This document shows, piece by piece, positions 47,832 through 57,580 of a stretch of 64,000 nt of DNA (position 1 is the stretch's first letter; every line of letters begins with the position of its first letter). Location of the stretch: the NCBI GenBank assembly GCA_947493495.1, contig CANLRN010000008.1, forward strand, positions 42,972 through 106,971, read 5' to 3'. Source of the stretch: an uncultured Aquimarina sp. GTDB lineage: Bacteria > Bacteroidota > Bacteroidia > Flavobacteriales > Flavobacteriaceae. Below the pieces are notes generated by a model. That model was not told where the DNA came from. It made no database searches and worked only from the letters and a program-made list of their open reading frames with translations. Both the position numbers and the translations under genes were made by a program.

Positions 47832-48662
47832 TTAATGCTCTAAAAAGTTTATCAAATGTTCTCTATATTTGTAGTAGTCTGGATGCTCTAAAACATCTTT
47901 TCTTAAACGAGGTCTTTCAAAATCAATATCTAAGATATCACCAACTTTAGCTCTTGGACCGCTTGTCATCATGATAACCCGATCTGCTAAAAAAATAGAT
48001 TCATCTACATCGTGTGTAATCATAATAGCAGTTATTTTTTCTTGATTCCAAACCTCAATAAGCACATCTTGTAGTTCTCCTCTTGTTAAAGAATCAAGCA
48101 TTCCAAAAGGCTCATCTAGTAACAAAACTTTAGGCTTAAGAGCAAATGCTCTAGCTATGCCAACTCTCTGCTGCATTCCTTGAGACAACTCTTTTGCTTT
48201 TTTATGCATTGCATCTTCTAATCCTACTTTTGATAAGTAATATTTTACAATATCATCTCTATTTTTTTTAGTCCCATGCGCAAACACTTGCTTAACACCG
48301 AGCATCACATTATCATATGCTGTCATCCAAGGCAATAAACTTGGAGACTGAAATATAACTCCTCTATCGGGACCAGGCCCTTTAATTGTTTGATTATCCG
48401 CAACAATAGTTCCTCTAGAAATAGGGTTAAGACCCGCGATCATTGTAAGCAACGTAGATTTACCACATCCAGAATGACCAATTATTGATATAAATTCCTC
48501 ATGTTTTACTTTTAAATCTAGATCATCCAAAACCACATAGTCTCCTTTTGGAGTAGGATAAATTTTAGTTAATTGAGAAATATCCAACATATATTTATCC
48601 TCAAACAATCCATTAGCTGACCTTCTTATTACTTCTTCTTTTTCTAATGTTTCCATTTCCAT
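47832..48662 (-). CDS. nrtD: Nitrate ABC transporter ATPase (NrtD-like)
   Basis: 276 residues. Walker [13 protein letters not shown]-loop [16 protein letters not shown], signature [15 protein letters not shown] (with Q for G in the second position), Walker [13 protein letters not shown] and H-loop ITHDVDESI. The [13 protein letters not shown] segment is typical of the nitrate/sulfonate/taurine group. It is the last gene of the four-gene importer, 7 nt after its partner ATPase. It energises uptake of nitrate, possibly also nitrite or cyanate. Confidence 0.9.
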   Translation of the reverse strand: MEMETLEKEEVIRRSANGLFEDKYMLDISQLTKIYPTPKGDYVVLDDLDLKVKHEEFISIIGHSGCGKSTLLTMIAGLNPISRGTIVADNQTIKGPGPDRGVIFQSPSLLPWMTAYDNVMLGVKQVFAHGTKKNRDDIVKYYLSKVGLEDAMHKKAKELSQGMQQRVGIARAFALKPKVLLLDEPFGMLDSLTRGELQDVLIEVWNQEKITAIMITHDVDESIFLADRVIMMTSGPRAKVGDILDIDFERPRLRKDVLEHPDYYKYREHLINFLEH

Positions 48663-48669
48663 CTTTTTT

Positions 48670-49533
48670 TTAACTAAAACTTAATCTTCTAAAAGGTGTT
48701 GGCTTCATTTTTGGTTTGATATCTGGCAACACATAATTAGTATCTTTTTTTGAAGCTCTTTGTTCTCCGATTTGTATAAGATACTCCATAATACTATTGC
48801 GAAGTTGTTTATATTCTTCGTTATGATTAAGCGCTGTCTTATCCCTTGGTCTCTCTAGGTTTATTTTATATTCTGGCCCCAGTGTAGCTTTTGGACCGGG
48901 TTTTAGAGGAATAATTCGATCTGCCATTAAAATTCCCTCGTCGACATCGTTTGTAATCAACAAAGCAGTCTTTTTATCTTTATTCCAAATCTTAAGAATT
49001 TCTTGCTGTAAATTACCTCTAGTCAATGCATCTAACGCACTTAAAGGCTCATCCATCAGTATCACCTCTGGACTCATTGACAAAGCTCTGGTTACAGAAA
49101 CCCGCTGTCTCATCCCGCCAGAAAGCTCTTTAGGAAGTTTACCTATTGCAGGCGAAAGATTAACCATCTCCACGTAGTCCTCTACTCGTTTACTCCTATC
49201 CTTTTTAGACATTTTTTTAAAAGCCTCTTTTACAGCCATCCCTACATTATTACGCACATTTAGCCAAGGTAATAATGAATAATTCTGAAAAATTACTCCT
49301 CTCTCGTGATCAGGTCCCGTTACAGGCTCTCCTTTAAACAATACTTCCCCTTCATCTGGCATCAATAACCCAGAAATAAGATTTATTAAAGTTGTTTTTC
49401 CACTTCCAGTAAAACCAACAATAGCTACAAACTCTCCTTCTTCAATTTCCAAATTGATATTGGACAATACCTTTGTACGATCTTTTCCTGTTCCAAAAGA
49501 CTTAGATACATTTCTTAACTCTATATATGCCAT
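48670..49533 (-). CDS. nrtC: Nitrate ABC transporter ATPase (NrtC-like, no substrate-binding extension)
   Basis: 287 residues. Walker [14 protein letters not shown]-loop [16 protein letters not shown], signature [15 protein letters not shown], Walker [13 protein letters not shown]; the H-loop is ITNDVDEGI, with Asn where His normally stands. Cyanobacterial NrtC carries an NrtA-like regulatory C-terminus; here the protein stops after the ATPase, so that regulation is absent. The N-for-H change in the switch motif suggests the heterodimer with NrtD has one degenerate site. Transcribed 10 nt after nrtB. Confidence 0.88.
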   Translation of the reverse strand: MAYIELRNVSKSFGTGKDRTKVLSNINLEIEEGEFVAIVGFTGSGKTTLINLISGLLMPDEGEVLFKGEPVTGPDHERGVIFQNYSLLPWLNVRNNVGMAVKEAFKKMSKKDRSKRVEDYVEMVNLSPAIGKLPKELSGGMRQRVSVTRALSMSPEVILMDEPLSALDALTRGNLQQEILKIWNKDKKTALLITNDVDEGILMADRIIPLKPGPKATLGPEYKINLERPRDKTALNHNEEYKQLRNSIMEYLIQIGEQRASKKDTNYVLPDIKPKMKPTPFRRLSFS

Positions 49534-49543
49534 ACCTTATATT

Positions 49544-50641
49544 TTAAGCGGTTTCTTCTGTAAAAGTGACAAACTTCTGTATTGTTAACATGACGCGATC
49601 TAATAAAAACCCAATGATTCCGATCACAAACATCGCTACAATAATTTTAGAGTTAGAATCATTTGCTCCATTTTGAAACTCTTCCCAAACAAAAGAACCT
49701 AAGCCAGGACTTTGCGCTAATAGCTCTATCGCAATTAGCACCATCCAAGCCACAGACAATGTTATACGCAATCCTGTAAAAATTAAAGGAAATGATGATG
49801 GTAAAATGATCTTAAATACTTTTTGAGCAACACTCAATTGAAGTACCTTAGCTACATTGATATAATCCTTATCAACAGAAGAAACTCCCATACTGGTATT
49901 TACCAATGTTGCCCACATAGAACATAAACCAACACTTATAAATGAAATAATAAATGAACTATCAGAATCAGAACCTCTGGTTAATGTTTTTACAATCATA
50001 AACACCAACAACAACCAAACAACTGGAGAAACAGGCTTAAATATTTGAATCAACCAATTAACCGAAGATCTTAAAGTCTTACTCAATCCCAACATAATCC
50101 CTATTGGAACTGCAATAAACAAAGCCAATAAAAAACCCGCAAAAACTGTTTTAAGACTTGTAAAAATCTGATCTACAAACGACGGTCTTCCTGTATAGGT
50201 AATAGCAGCTAAACCCTGTTCTTTTCTTTTAGCATTGGTTGCCGCAACTTTATCAGCAAAAGAATTTTTCTTCTCTGATATTGCAGCGTGATCTGCTAAA
50301 AGTGATTTATATGCCGTCCACACTTGAGCTGGTGACGGTAGTGTATTTGGTTGACAACTGACATCTCCTGATTCTATACAAGTACGCATTTCTAATGCTG
50401 CTGTCTCTCCTTGATCCGCTAAAGCTTTCTCTATCCTAGCATCTTTTTCAACATTATAAAGATATGTAGCACCAGAATGCCATAACAACAAAAATAACCC
50501 TACTGATAATATTGGTAATAACACCTTTTTAAGTAATGCGATTAAATTTTTCTTTGTTTCTTCTCCTGTAGCTAATCGTATAGCCGGTTCGAAAAAACCT
50601 AATCCTACAAAATTTAGAATATGTATTGACCTATCTTTCAT
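49544..50641 (-). CDS. nrtB: Nitrate ABC transporter permease
   Basis: 365 residues. One N-terminal helix (VLLPILSVGLFLLLWHSGAT), then a hydrophilic stretch of about 100 residues rich in Lys, Glu and Ala (the usual LPSPAQVWTAYKSLL motif in the middle), and a five-helix permease core with the EAA-type loop (INVAKVLQLSVAQKVFKIIL PSSFP region). The extended periplasmic loop is longer than in cyanobacterial NrtB. It forms the membrane channel for nitrate with the two ATPases downstream and the NrtA lipoprotein upstream (124-nt gap). Confidence 0.9.
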   Translation of the reverse strand: MKDRSIHILNFVGLGFFEPAIRLATGEETKKNLIALLKKVLLPILSVGLFLLLWHSGATYLYNVEKDARIEKALADQGETAALEMRTCIESGDVSCQPNTLPSPAQVWTAYKSLLADHAAISEKKNSFADKVAATNAKRKEQGLAAITYTGRPSFVDQIFTSLKTVFAGFLLALFIAVPIGIMLGLSKTLRSSVNWLIQIFKPVSPVVWLLLVFMIVKTLTRGSDSDSSFIISFISVGLCSMWATLVNTSMGVSSVDKDYINVAKVLQLSVAQKVFKIILPSSFPLIFTGLRITLSVAWMVLIAIELLAQSPGLGSFVWEEFQNGANDSNSKIIVAMFVIGIIGFLLDRVMLTIQKFVTFTEETA

Positions 50642-50764
50642 TTTATTTATTTTAAAACTTATTTCTCTTTAACCACCATAACACAACATCTAACTAAGCA
50701 CAAATCAAGTTAAAGATTATTTAATTTTGTTATGGAAAGAGAAATAAAAAGAGGAAACCTCTTT

Positions 50765-52171
50765 TTATTTCTCAATACTTGAAACACCTTCCACATTTTC
50801 TTTATTACCAATACCAAAACTATTGATGTATCCTATTGGATCTTTAGCATCATATTTATTGCCATCAATGAAATCAGTAGTTGCTGGCTTGTACCCATCT
50901 GTCTTTGGTAATTCTGAAGCTTCTAAATGACCTTCTTCTACCAATAATTTTGCCGCTTTAGTCCAAATATCAGGACGGTAAATATCTTTAATGGTAGTAT
51001 CATACCATTCTGCTGATTTACTTTCTGGAATTTGCCCCCATCTTCTCATTTGAGTTAAAAACCAAATCCCATCTGAATAAAAAGGATATGTCGCATCGTA
51101 TCTGTAAAACACATTAAAGTCAGGCATTTCTCTTTTATCCCCTTTTTCAAACTCAAAAGTTCCTGTCATAGAATTTGCTAGAACTACTTCATCAGCACCA
51201 ACATACTCTGGCATTGATAATATCTTTACCGCTTCTGGACGATTTCCCGGAGTATCCAACCACTTACCTGCTCTAATCAATGCTTTAGTAACAGCTGTTG
51301 CTGTATTTGGGTATTTCTCTACAAATTTCTTTGTCATCACAAATACCTTCTCTGGATTATTTTTCCAGATATCATAATTTGTAGTTACCGGAACTCCTAT
51401 CCCTTTAAAAACAGCTTGTTGATTCCAAGGTTCTCCTACACAGTATCCATATATTGTTCCTGCCTCAAGCGTAGCAGGCATTTGTGGTGGTGGAGTTACA
51501 GATAATAATACATCTGCATCTATCTGACCCTGAATATTATCCTTAGAATACATTCCAGGATTAATCCCCGCAGCAGCTAACCAATATCGTATTTCGTAAT
51601 TATGCGTAGAAACTGGAAACACCATCCCCATTTTAAAAGCTTTCCCTTCATTCTTATAAGAGTCTATTACAGGTTTAAGAGATTCTGCAGTAATTGGATG
51701 AATTGGTTTTCCGTCCTCTCCTTTTGGCACATTAGGTTTCATCTTAGACCAAACATCATTAGAAACCGTAATACCATTACCATTTAAATCCATAGAAAAT
51801 GGAGTTACTAATTCTGCTTGTCTACCAAAACCAGCTCCTGCAGCAATAGGTTGGCCTGCTAGCATATGAGAACCATCTAATTGACCATCTATTACACGAT
51901 CTAATACATTTTTCCAATTTGATTGTGCTTCTACAGAAACAAACAAGCCTTCATCTTCAAAAAAACCTTTTTCCTTAGCTATCGCCAAAGGAGCCATATC
52001 TGTTAACTTGATAAAACCAAACGTCAATTGAGGTTTTTCTATTGTCAGTTTTGACACCTCCTCTTTCGTACCTGTATCACTGGACGCTATTTCTTTTTTC
52101 TTTTCTCCACCACAAGACAAAAAAATCATTGCAGTCAAGAAAATCCCTATTTTAAAATTCATTGTTTTCAT
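50765..52171 (-). CDS. nrtA: Nitrate-binding lipoprotein
   Basis: 468 residues. A lipoprotein signal ([16 protein letters not shown], lipid Cys near 20) attaches it to the membrane. The substrate-binding fold has NrtA landmarks: [57 protein letters not shown] and [19 protein letters not shown]. It captures nitrate (and nitrite) for the NrtBCD importer. First gene of the operon, behind a nitrate-regulon promoter at 52208-52229. It is separated from nrtB by 124 nt with no obvious terminator. Confidence 0.93.
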   Translation of the reverse strand: MKTMNFKIGIFLTAMIFLSCGGEKKKEIASSDTGTKEEVSKLTIEKPQLTFGFIKLTDMAPLAIAKEKGFFEDEGLFVSVEAQSNWKNVLDRVIDGQLDGSHMLAGQPIAAGAGFGRQAELVTPFSMDLNGNGITVSNDVWSKMKPNVPKGEDGKPIHPITAESLKPVIDSYKNEGKAFKMGMVFPVSTHNYEIRYWLAAAGINPGMYSKDNIQGQIDADVLLSVTPPPQMPATLEAGTIYGYCVGEPWNQQAVFKGIGVPVTTNYDIWKNNPEKVFVMTKKFVEKYPNTATAVTKALIRAGKWLDTPGNRPEAVKILSMPEYVGADEVVLANSMTGTFEFEKGDKREMPDFNVFYRYDATYPFYSDGIWFLTQMRRWGQIPESKSAEWYDTTIKDIYRPDIWTKAAKLLVEEGHLEASELPKTDGYKPATTDFIDGNKYDAKDPIGYINSFGIGNKENVEGVSSIEK

Positions 52172-52207
52172 AATTCAGTTTTTAAAAATTCAGCTAATAG
52201 AATAATT

Positions 52208-52229
52208 CAAAATTACGTATAAATACTTA
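52208..52229 (-). promoter_or_regulatory. Nitrate-regulon composite promoter, nrtA
   Basis: Minus strand: TAAGTATTTATACG (52229-52216) followed directly by TAATTTTG (52215-52208), with no -33 TTG. The predicted leader is about 32 nt. A weaker repeat of the unit, ending TACGTAATTTTA, lies immediately upstream at 52243-52266. Confidence 0.75.
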
Positions 52230-52435
52230 ATATTAAATGTTAAAATTACGTATTTAACTAAGTATTTTTGTTTTATAAAAATTACAAGGGAAATATTATT
52301 TTATATAAAAAAATAGCAATATATTTTTAACAGAGTCGTAAAATAAGTAACAGAAAGCTTATCAAATCAATTAAAGATCAACAAGCTAAAACAAACAGCA
52401 TATCAAAATAGGAATACAATAACTGTTTCCCTAAA

Positions 52436-52481
52436 ACAAAAAAGCCTTTATATGAATAATAATGATTATCCACATAAAAGC
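52436..52481 (-). terminator. Terminator of narK
   Basis: On the minus strand the arms AGCTTTTATGTG (52481-52470) and CATATAAAGGCT (52453-52442) pair with two mismatches around a 16-nt loop, followed by TTTTTG. It is 25 nt past the narK stop. Confidence 0.65.
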
Positions 52482-52505
52482 TCTTTAAATACTACTTAAC
52501 ACTAG

Positions 52506-53906
52506 TTAGTTCAGCACAGGAATAGCTTTCATTTCTTTCTGAACAGCTTTTTCATCTTCTGTAGAAAATTTTATAGCTAATGAAATAACTGCAGTTATCA
52601 CTACAAAAACACCAATTAAAAAATAACCTTCGGATACTGCTTGTGAAGAAGCAGCCGCTTGAGCATCATGTACAGCTTCTTCTCCCAGACCTTGACTATC
52701 CAAAATTGCAGTCTTCTCTGCAATTGCTGATTTAGATTTCAACACCATAGCAGCCACAAAGGCACCTACATTTCCTCCAGCTCCAACAATTCCTGAAATA
52801 GAACCAATTGCTTTTTTATTTATAAACGGAACCACCGAAAAAGTTGCACCTTCTGCCATCTGAACCGAAAGACTAAAACCTACCAAAAAAATAACTCCAA
52901 AGGTCAACCCACTCATCCCTGAAAACAAAGACAGCATTACCCCCTCTATTATAAGTATTGCTGCAAGAAATAATACGCGACCTCGTAACCCTTTTAATCT
53001 CCCAAAACGATCTCCAAAAAAACCTCCTAATGTTCTAGCAAAAATATTCATTAACGCAAAAGACAACACAAGGTTCCCAGCTGTAACACGTTCTAATTGA
53101 AATGTATTTTGAAGGTAATCATCCATTGTTCCATATACCGTAAGCTCCATTCCGAAACAAGCTGCATATATCACAAAAAGTATCCATACACGATAATCTT
53201 TAATAGCTGATAAAAAACTAACTTCATCTTTCTTTGATTGTGGCAACTCACCCTTCACCTTTAGTTCTTTATAATTTCCATTAGGTGTATCCTGTGTAAA
53301 AAAGTAATACACAATCCCCATTAAAAAACAAACAACTCCAGCAATTACCATACAATACCTCCACGCTTCTGTCTCTGCAATACCAAAACTCACCACTGCT
53401 GCAGCTATCAATGGCATCCCTAAACGATTTGCTCCGCCACCAAGATTACCCCACCCTGCAGAAGTAGCATTCGCAGTACCCACTATATTAGGAGCAAACA
53501 TAATCGAAGTATGAAATTGTGTTATCACAAAAGAAGCTCCAATAAAACCAATAAAAAGTCTACAAATTATAAATTGCATAGGAGTTTGTACTAATCCTAA
53601 TATAATTACAGGAATCGCACCTAACATCAATAACCAAGTATAACAAATCCGAGGTCCATATTTATCACACATTTTACCTATAAAAAGTCTTGCAAATACA
53701 GTTCCTGTAACAGCAACAATAATTGAATTCCATTTTTGATCAGGAGTTAATCCTAAATCTCTAACTACATCTGGCATAAAAGGAACGATACCAAACCAAG
53801 AAAAAAAGCATAAGAAAAAAGCAATTGAAGTTATCCAAAAAGTCCTAATCGAAAGATTCTTGAAGTTTAAAAGATGTAGCGTCGTAGATTTCCCTAAAGC
53901 ATCCAT
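52506..53906 (-). CDS. narK: NarK-type nitrate/nitrite transporter (MFS)
   Basis: 466 residues with twelve predicted helices. Nitrate-porter motifs are visible: RLFIGKMCDKYGPR in the first cytosolic loop, GWGNLGGGANRLGMPLIAAA (nitrate signature 1) and GNVGAFVAAMVLKSK region GIVGAGGNVGAF (signature 2). An insertion of about 35 residues, Ala/Gln-rich, lies between the last helices. It moves nitrate inward or exchanges it for nitrite across the inner membrane, parallel to the ABC system. Monocistronic, with a regulon motif and its own terminator. Confidence 0.92.
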   Translation of the reverse strand: MDALGKSTTLHLLNFKNLSIRTFWITSIAFFLCFFSWFGIVPFMPDVVRDLGLTPDQKWNSIIVAVTGTVFARLFIGKMCDKYGPRICYTWLLMLGAIPVIILGLVQTPMQFIICRLFIGFIGASFVITQFHTSIMFAPNIVGTANATSAGWGNLGGGANRLGMPLIAAAVVSFGIAETEAWRYCMVIAGVVCFLMGIVYYFFTQDTPNGNYKELKVKGELPQSKKDEVSFLSAIKDYRVWILFVIYAACFGMELTVYGTMDDYLQNTFQLERVTAGNLVLSFALMNIFARTLGGFFGDRFGRLKGLRGRVLFLAAILIIEGVMLSLFSGMSGLTFGVIFLVGFSLSVQMAEGATFSVVPFINKKAIGSISGIVGAGGNVGAFVAAMVLKSKSAIAEKTAILDSQGLGEEAVHDAQAAASSQAVSEGYFLIGVFVVITAVISLAIKFSTEDEKAVQKEMKAIPVLN

Positions 53907-54370
53907 AGTAATGTATTTTTTAAAGTTTAAATTCTATTTGTTATAGAATACTAACACAAATCACGTATTAATACTTATGAAAAACAATGATTAAGTACTA
54001 TAATTGAATTTTTGATTATATAATTACGTATTTAATAATTAAAAAAGTTTATAAATACAGAATCTTTAATTTAGAATATCAAAATTTAAAAACATCATAA
54101 AATTATACACTAAAGACTTTAAATAACTATATAACATATATTTAACTATTTTTAGTTATTATACCTATGGCCACTATACAACTTTAACAGTGTAATAAAA
54201 AGCATTCTTATAAACTACGTATTAAACATTTGTTTTTTTAGAAAAAAAATAAGTATTTTTACAAATGAAACGTTTATAACGTAACTACTTTTTTTACAAA
54301 AAACCACTACACCCCCTTATAACATGGTTTACCCCAATAATAATTTAATAACAATGTAAAATACTTACTT
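53907..54370. other. Divergent regulatory region narK / tandem nitrate-sensor protein
   Basis: 464 bp without a supported gene, strongly AT-rich. It contains the narK operator (53964-53977), half-site-like TTACGTATTTAA (54023-54034) and TACGTATTAAA (54216-54226), and an operator-like TAAGTATTTTTACA (54250-54263). The clustering suggests a multi-site control region serving both directions. Confidence 0.55.
53956..53977 (-). promoter_or_regulatory. Nitrate-regulon site, narK
   Basis: Minus strand: TAAGTATTAATACG (53977-53964) followed by TGATTTGT. The operator is exact, but the -7 box is out of register by one base (GATTTG), so this promoter deviates from the other members. Confidence 0.65.
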
Positions 54371-55201
54371 ATGAAAAAAAAGAGCACTACAATTTTATTG
54401 ACTATCCTTATTGCACTTGTATTCAACACCTACTTGTCAGCTCAATCAGACACATATGGAGCCATTAGTTACGTAAAGGCTATAAACATCTCAGGAAAAC
54501 AGCGAATGCTATCTCAGAAAATTTCTAAAGCTTATTTATTAATAGCTAAGGGAATTAATGATCAATCAATTAAAAAAGAATTAAACTCTAGTAAGTTTTT
54601 ATTCGAAAAACAGTTACAAATACTTACTAAAAATGCTTCTAGTAGTCCTACTAAACTATCTTTAAAAAAAGCTAAAACTCTATGGGATGATTTTAAAGTG
54701 ATTATTTCAAGCACCCCAAATGCAGGGAACTCCTTACGAATTATAAAAGCAAATACCGATTTATTAAAAACGTGTAATGATGTGGTTATTAGCATAGAAA
54801 ATAGCTATAACTATAACAGTCAATTTTTCCAGAATAAAGACAAAGATTTAGCAAAAATTATAAATTTATCCGGAAGACAACGAATGTTATCTCAGCGACT
54901 GTGTCTATATTATACTGCAACTACTATGTTTAAAAAAGATAACCCTGAGTACAAAAACATATTAAATGAAACTTACGAAAAATTCGACAATACTATTGGA
55001 GAATTACTAATAAGTAGCTACAATAGCACTGAGGTCGAAGAAGAGCTAGGTGCTGTAATGTCTTATTGGGAAAAATTTCAAACAAATAAAAACGGACTAT
55101 TAAATAGTGATTTTACGTTACAAGAAATGTTTACAACTACAAATCAACTAACAAAATCTTTTAATAAAATTACAAATCTATATGAAAATATAAACAAGTA
55201 A
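54371..55201 (+). CDS. Exported protein of two PilJ/NIT-like nitrate-sensor repeats
   Basis: 276 residues with a signal peptide (ILLTILIALVFNTYLSAQ, cleavage near AQS). Two copies of a four-helix sensor-like domain follow: the first with ISGKQRMLSQKISKAY (P-box about 40-55), the second with LSGRQRMLSQRLCLYY (about 166-180). This is the PilJ N-terminal/NarX P-box motif whose conserved Arg contacts nitrate in NarX. There is no transmembrane anchor, kinase, cyclase or chemotaxis domain, so it is probably a free periplasmic or surface nitrate-binding protein. It is convergent with the NarL-like regulator (14-nt gap). Possible roles: nitrate buffer, co-sensor for the kinase at 61195, or transport accessory. 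Confidence 0.78.
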   Translation: MKKKSTTILLTILIALVFNTYLSAQSDTYGAISYVKAINISGKQRMLSQKISKAYLLIAKGINDQSIKKELNSSKFLFEKQLQILTKNASSSPTKLSLKKAKTLWDDFKVIISSTPNAGNSLRIIKANTDLLKTCNDVVISIENSYNYNSQFFQNKDKDLAKIINLSGRQRMLSQRLCLYYTATTMFKKDNPEYKNILNETYEKFDNTIGELLISSYNSTEVEEELGAVMSYWEKFQTNKNGLLNSDFTLQEMFTTTNQLTKSFNKITNLYENINK

Positions 55202-55215
55202 TATAAAAAATAAGG

Positions 55216-55899
55216 TCAGGAAATCATATTGTATTTTCTGGCTTTTTTACTTAATTCTAATACATTTTTAACCGCCATTTTTTTCATAAGATTAAATCGA
55301 TGAACCTCTGTAGTTCTTTTACTTATATCTAGTTCGGCAGCAATATCTTTATTAGTCATACCAGAGACAGCTAACTTAAGTATCTGATTTTCTCTTTTGG
55401 TAAGATCAAATGGATTATTATTCTCTTTTTTACCAACCTGAGCTAATTTTGAGGTTTTTCTCTCTGCTTCACCATTACTTTTTTCAAGTAAATTTTTAAC
55501 CAATATAGAAGAAACATCTCCACTAAAATATTTACTCCCTTTGCTAACAGTAGACAATGCTTTCAAGAATTCTTCTTTCCCTGCATCTTTAAGCAAATAC
55601 CCATCAGCACCCGCATTGATAGATTGTAAAATATATTCATCAGAATCATGCATAGATAACATAATAGTTTTTGATGATACCGATAAAGTAGTAAGCTCCT
55701 TTACGGTTTCTATTCCAGACATTTCTGGCATTCTTATATCACATATTACAATATCCGGACTTAAAGATTGCACTAGTTCAATTGCTTCTCTTCCATCAGA
55801 AGCCTCACCAATAACCTCATATTGCTTTTCCTCCTCTAGAAGTGACCGAATTCCATCTCTAACTAAAAAATGATCATCCACCAATACAATACTTACCAT
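55216..55899 (-). CDS. NarL-family response regulator
   Basis: 227 residues. Receiver domain with the acidic pair D8-D9, phospho-acceptor D54 (IVICDIRMPEMSG), Thr/Ser at 80s (MLSMHDSDE) and Lys near 104 (YLLKDAGKEE). A linker of some 25 residues leads to a LuxR/NarL helix-turn-helix (FDLTKRENQILKLAVSGMTN, KDIAAELDISKRTTEVHRFN). It should bind DNA after phosphorylation. The cognate kinase is most likely the NarX-like protein at 61195, in the same island. It has an ordinary consensus promoter and no complete regulon motif. Prime candidate for the protein that reads TAMGTAWTWATACK. Confidence 0.92.
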   Translation of the reverse strand: MVSIVLVDDHFLVRDGIRSLLEEEKQYEVIGEASDGREAIELVQSLSPDIVICDIRMPEMSGIETVKELTTLSVSSKTIMLSMHDSDEYILQSINAGADGYLLKDAGKEEFLKALSTVSKGSKYFSGDVSSILVKNLLEKSNGEAERKTSKLAQVGKKENNNPFDLTKRENQILKLAVSGMTNKDIAAELDISKRTTEVHRFNLMKKMAVKNVLELSKKARKYNMIS

Positions 55900-55948
55900 G
55901 CTTTCTAATACTTACTTGTGTAATTTTATAAACAAACTACTTATTATT

Positions 55949-55976
55949 CAAAGATAAGAATAATTCAAAAATACAA
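55949..55976 (-). promoter_or_regulatory. Consensus promoter of the NarL-like regulator gene
   Basis: Minus strand: TTG (55976-55974), a 17-nt spacer and TATCTTTG (55956-55949), a full match to the housekeeping flavobacterial promoter. It implies constitutive expression, unlike the other genes of the island. Confidence 0.65.
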
Positions 55977-56038
55977 TCTATAAATTAATAATCTCTGAAA
56001 GAAGAACCTTCATTTTTATTTAATAAAAATACTAAAAA

Positions 56039-56060
56039 TAAGTATTAATACTTAGATTTG
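56039..56060 (+). promoter_or_regulatory. Nitrate-regulon composite promoter, porin
   Basis: TAAGTATTAATACT (56039-56052) directly followed by TAGATTTG (56053-56060); no TTG at -33. Predicted leader about 88 nt, which also contains GTGAG...CTCAC arms (56114-56134). Confidence 0.75.
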
Positions 56061-56152
56061 TCGTTCAATTAACACCTCAGCTAATAGAGTTAATTAAAAA
56101 GAATATAGCAACTGTGAGAAATACGTATACTCACACCTAACAAATTTAAGAA

Positions 56153-57463
56153 ATGAAAAATAAGTTATACTTTACCATAGTATTAGTAGTATTGGTATTT
56201 AAAGGGAAGGCTCAAGAACTTAGTATCGATGCAGACATAAGACCTAGAGCAGAATATTTGCGTGGTTTTGGGAATCTTGTCCCATCAGGAGTAGATGCAG
56301 CTATATTTGTACAACAACGTTCTCGTTTAAAATTCGGATATACTGCAGACAAGTTTTCTACATATTTCAGTGTTCAAGATGTAAGTGTTTGGGGAGATAC
56401 TCCACAAATAGCGGTTGCTGACGGTAATAATAGCTTCTCATTAGCGCAAGCTTGGATTAATTTTAAGTTTGGTAATGGATGGTCTACTAAATTAGGGAGA
56501 CAAGCGCTTTCTTATGATGATCAGAGAATACTTGGTGGATTAGATTGGGCGATGCAAGGAAGATTTCATGATGCCGCATTGATTAAATATAAAAACGAAA
56601 ACGGTCTAAAACTAGATCTTGGTTTTTCTTTTAATCAAAACGGACTAAGCAGAATCAACACTTTATTTGACCCTAATAATGGTGGTAATGCAAGAGCTGT
56701 ATTTGATTACAAAGCTATGGCTTATGCCTGGTTGCATAAAGATTGGAATACATTCTCTGGGAGTTTTCTTTTTGTAAATAACTCTTATCAAAACTTAGAT
56801 CCTGCAGACGGGCAAACTCCCATTGACGGAACTGTAAATAGACAAACCTTCGGTACGCATTTAGTTGCTAAACCTGCTAAAGGATTAAAAATAGCTGTAA
56901 ACCTATATGCACAAACTGGAAAGTTTACAGAAACTGTAGATTTATCAGCCTATAATGTAGGCCTAGAAGCTACTTATAAACCAGGAAAAACTGTATTCGG
57001 AATAGGCGGAGAACTACTTAGTGGTGATGACAATGGAGGTACAGATGGAGAGATTACGTCTTTCTTCCCAATCTTTGGAACGAATCATAAGTTTAATGGA
57101 TTTATGGATTACTTTTATGTAGGTAATCACGCTAATAGTGTGGGATTACAAGATATCTATGCCAAAGCGGTTATCAAAACTGGTAAAAGCAGTAGTTTAT
57201 TAGCAAAACTTCACTATTTCTCTGCTGCAGAGGATATAGCAGGAACTGATGACACCTACTTAGGTACAGAACTAGATTTAGTTTTTACACAAAAAATACT
57301 ACCCTATGCTACCTTAAAAATAGGATACTCTCAGATGTTTGCTGGAGACAGTATGGAAATTCTAAGAGGAGTTAGCGATCCTAGTGGTTTACAAAACTGG
57401 GGATGGGCAATGTTAGTCGTAAAACCAAACTTCTTAAAATGGAGTCCGAAACCAAAAGAATAA
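56153..57463 (+). CDS. Outer-membrane porin of the alginate-export family type
   Basis: 436 residues with a signal peptide (KLYFTIVLVVLVFKGKAQ). The body is a beta-barrel of the alginate_exp/OprD-like superfamily (RPRAEYLRGFGN, QQRSRLKFGYTADKFSTYFS, KLGRQALSYDDQRILGGLDW). Arg-rich segments in the first strands could line an anion-selective pore. Given its position between nitrate regulator and nirB, and the composite regulon promoter, it is most likely the outer-membrane entry route for nitrate or nitrite rather than an alginate exporter. Monocistronic, with a strong terminator. Confidence 0.82.
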   Translation: MKNKLYFTIVLVVLVFKGKAQELSIDADIRPRAEYLRGFGNLVPSGVDAAIFVQQRSRLKFGYTADKFSTYFSVQDVSVWGDTPQIAVADGNNSFSLAQAWINFKFGNGWSTKLGRQALSYDDQRILGGLDWAMQGRFHDAALIKYKNENGLKLDLGFSFNQNGLSRINTLFDPNNGGNARAVFDYKAMAYAWLHKDWNTFSGSFLFVNNSYQNLDPADGQTPIDGTVNRQTFGTHLVAKPAKGLKIAVNLYAQTGKFTETVDLSAYNVGLEATYKPGKTVFGIGGELLSGDDNGGTDGEITSFFPIFGTNHKFNGFMDYFYVGNHANSVGLQDIYAKAVIKTGKSSSLLAKLHYFSAAEDIAGTDDTYLGTELDLVFTQKILPYATLKIGYSQMFAGDSMEILRGVSDPSGLQNWGWAMLVVKPNFLKWSPKPKE

Positions 57464-57486
57464 CCTAGTAATAATACTATACTCCT

Positions 57487-57517
57487 AAACCTGCGAAACT
57501 GATTTCGCAGGTTTTTT
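57487..57517 (+). terminator. Terminator of the porin gene
   Basis: Twelve-pair GC-containing stem (57487-57498 / 57503-57514, arms AAACCTGCGAAA) with loop CTGA and a T-run through 57517. It insulates nirB from porin transcription. Confidence 0.93.
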
Positions 57518-57580
57518 AATGTATTATTTTGAAATTCTTAATTTACAATGCTGATAATTACGTAATTCTTAGTATTTTAA

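Larger units (their letters stand above)
52172..52505. other. nrtA upstream region
   Basis: 334 bp without a gene. It holds the nrtA composite promoter, a second, looser copy of the motif around 52243-52266, and the narK terminator (52436-52481). The remainder is AT-rich and unremarkable. Confidence 0.6.

Noticed and set aside
56114..56134. GTGAG...CTCAC inverted repeat in the porin leader as a regulon operator
   Set aside because: Its centre ATACGTATA resembles part of the regulon motif, but spacing and arms differ from the TAMGTAWTWATACK consensus.
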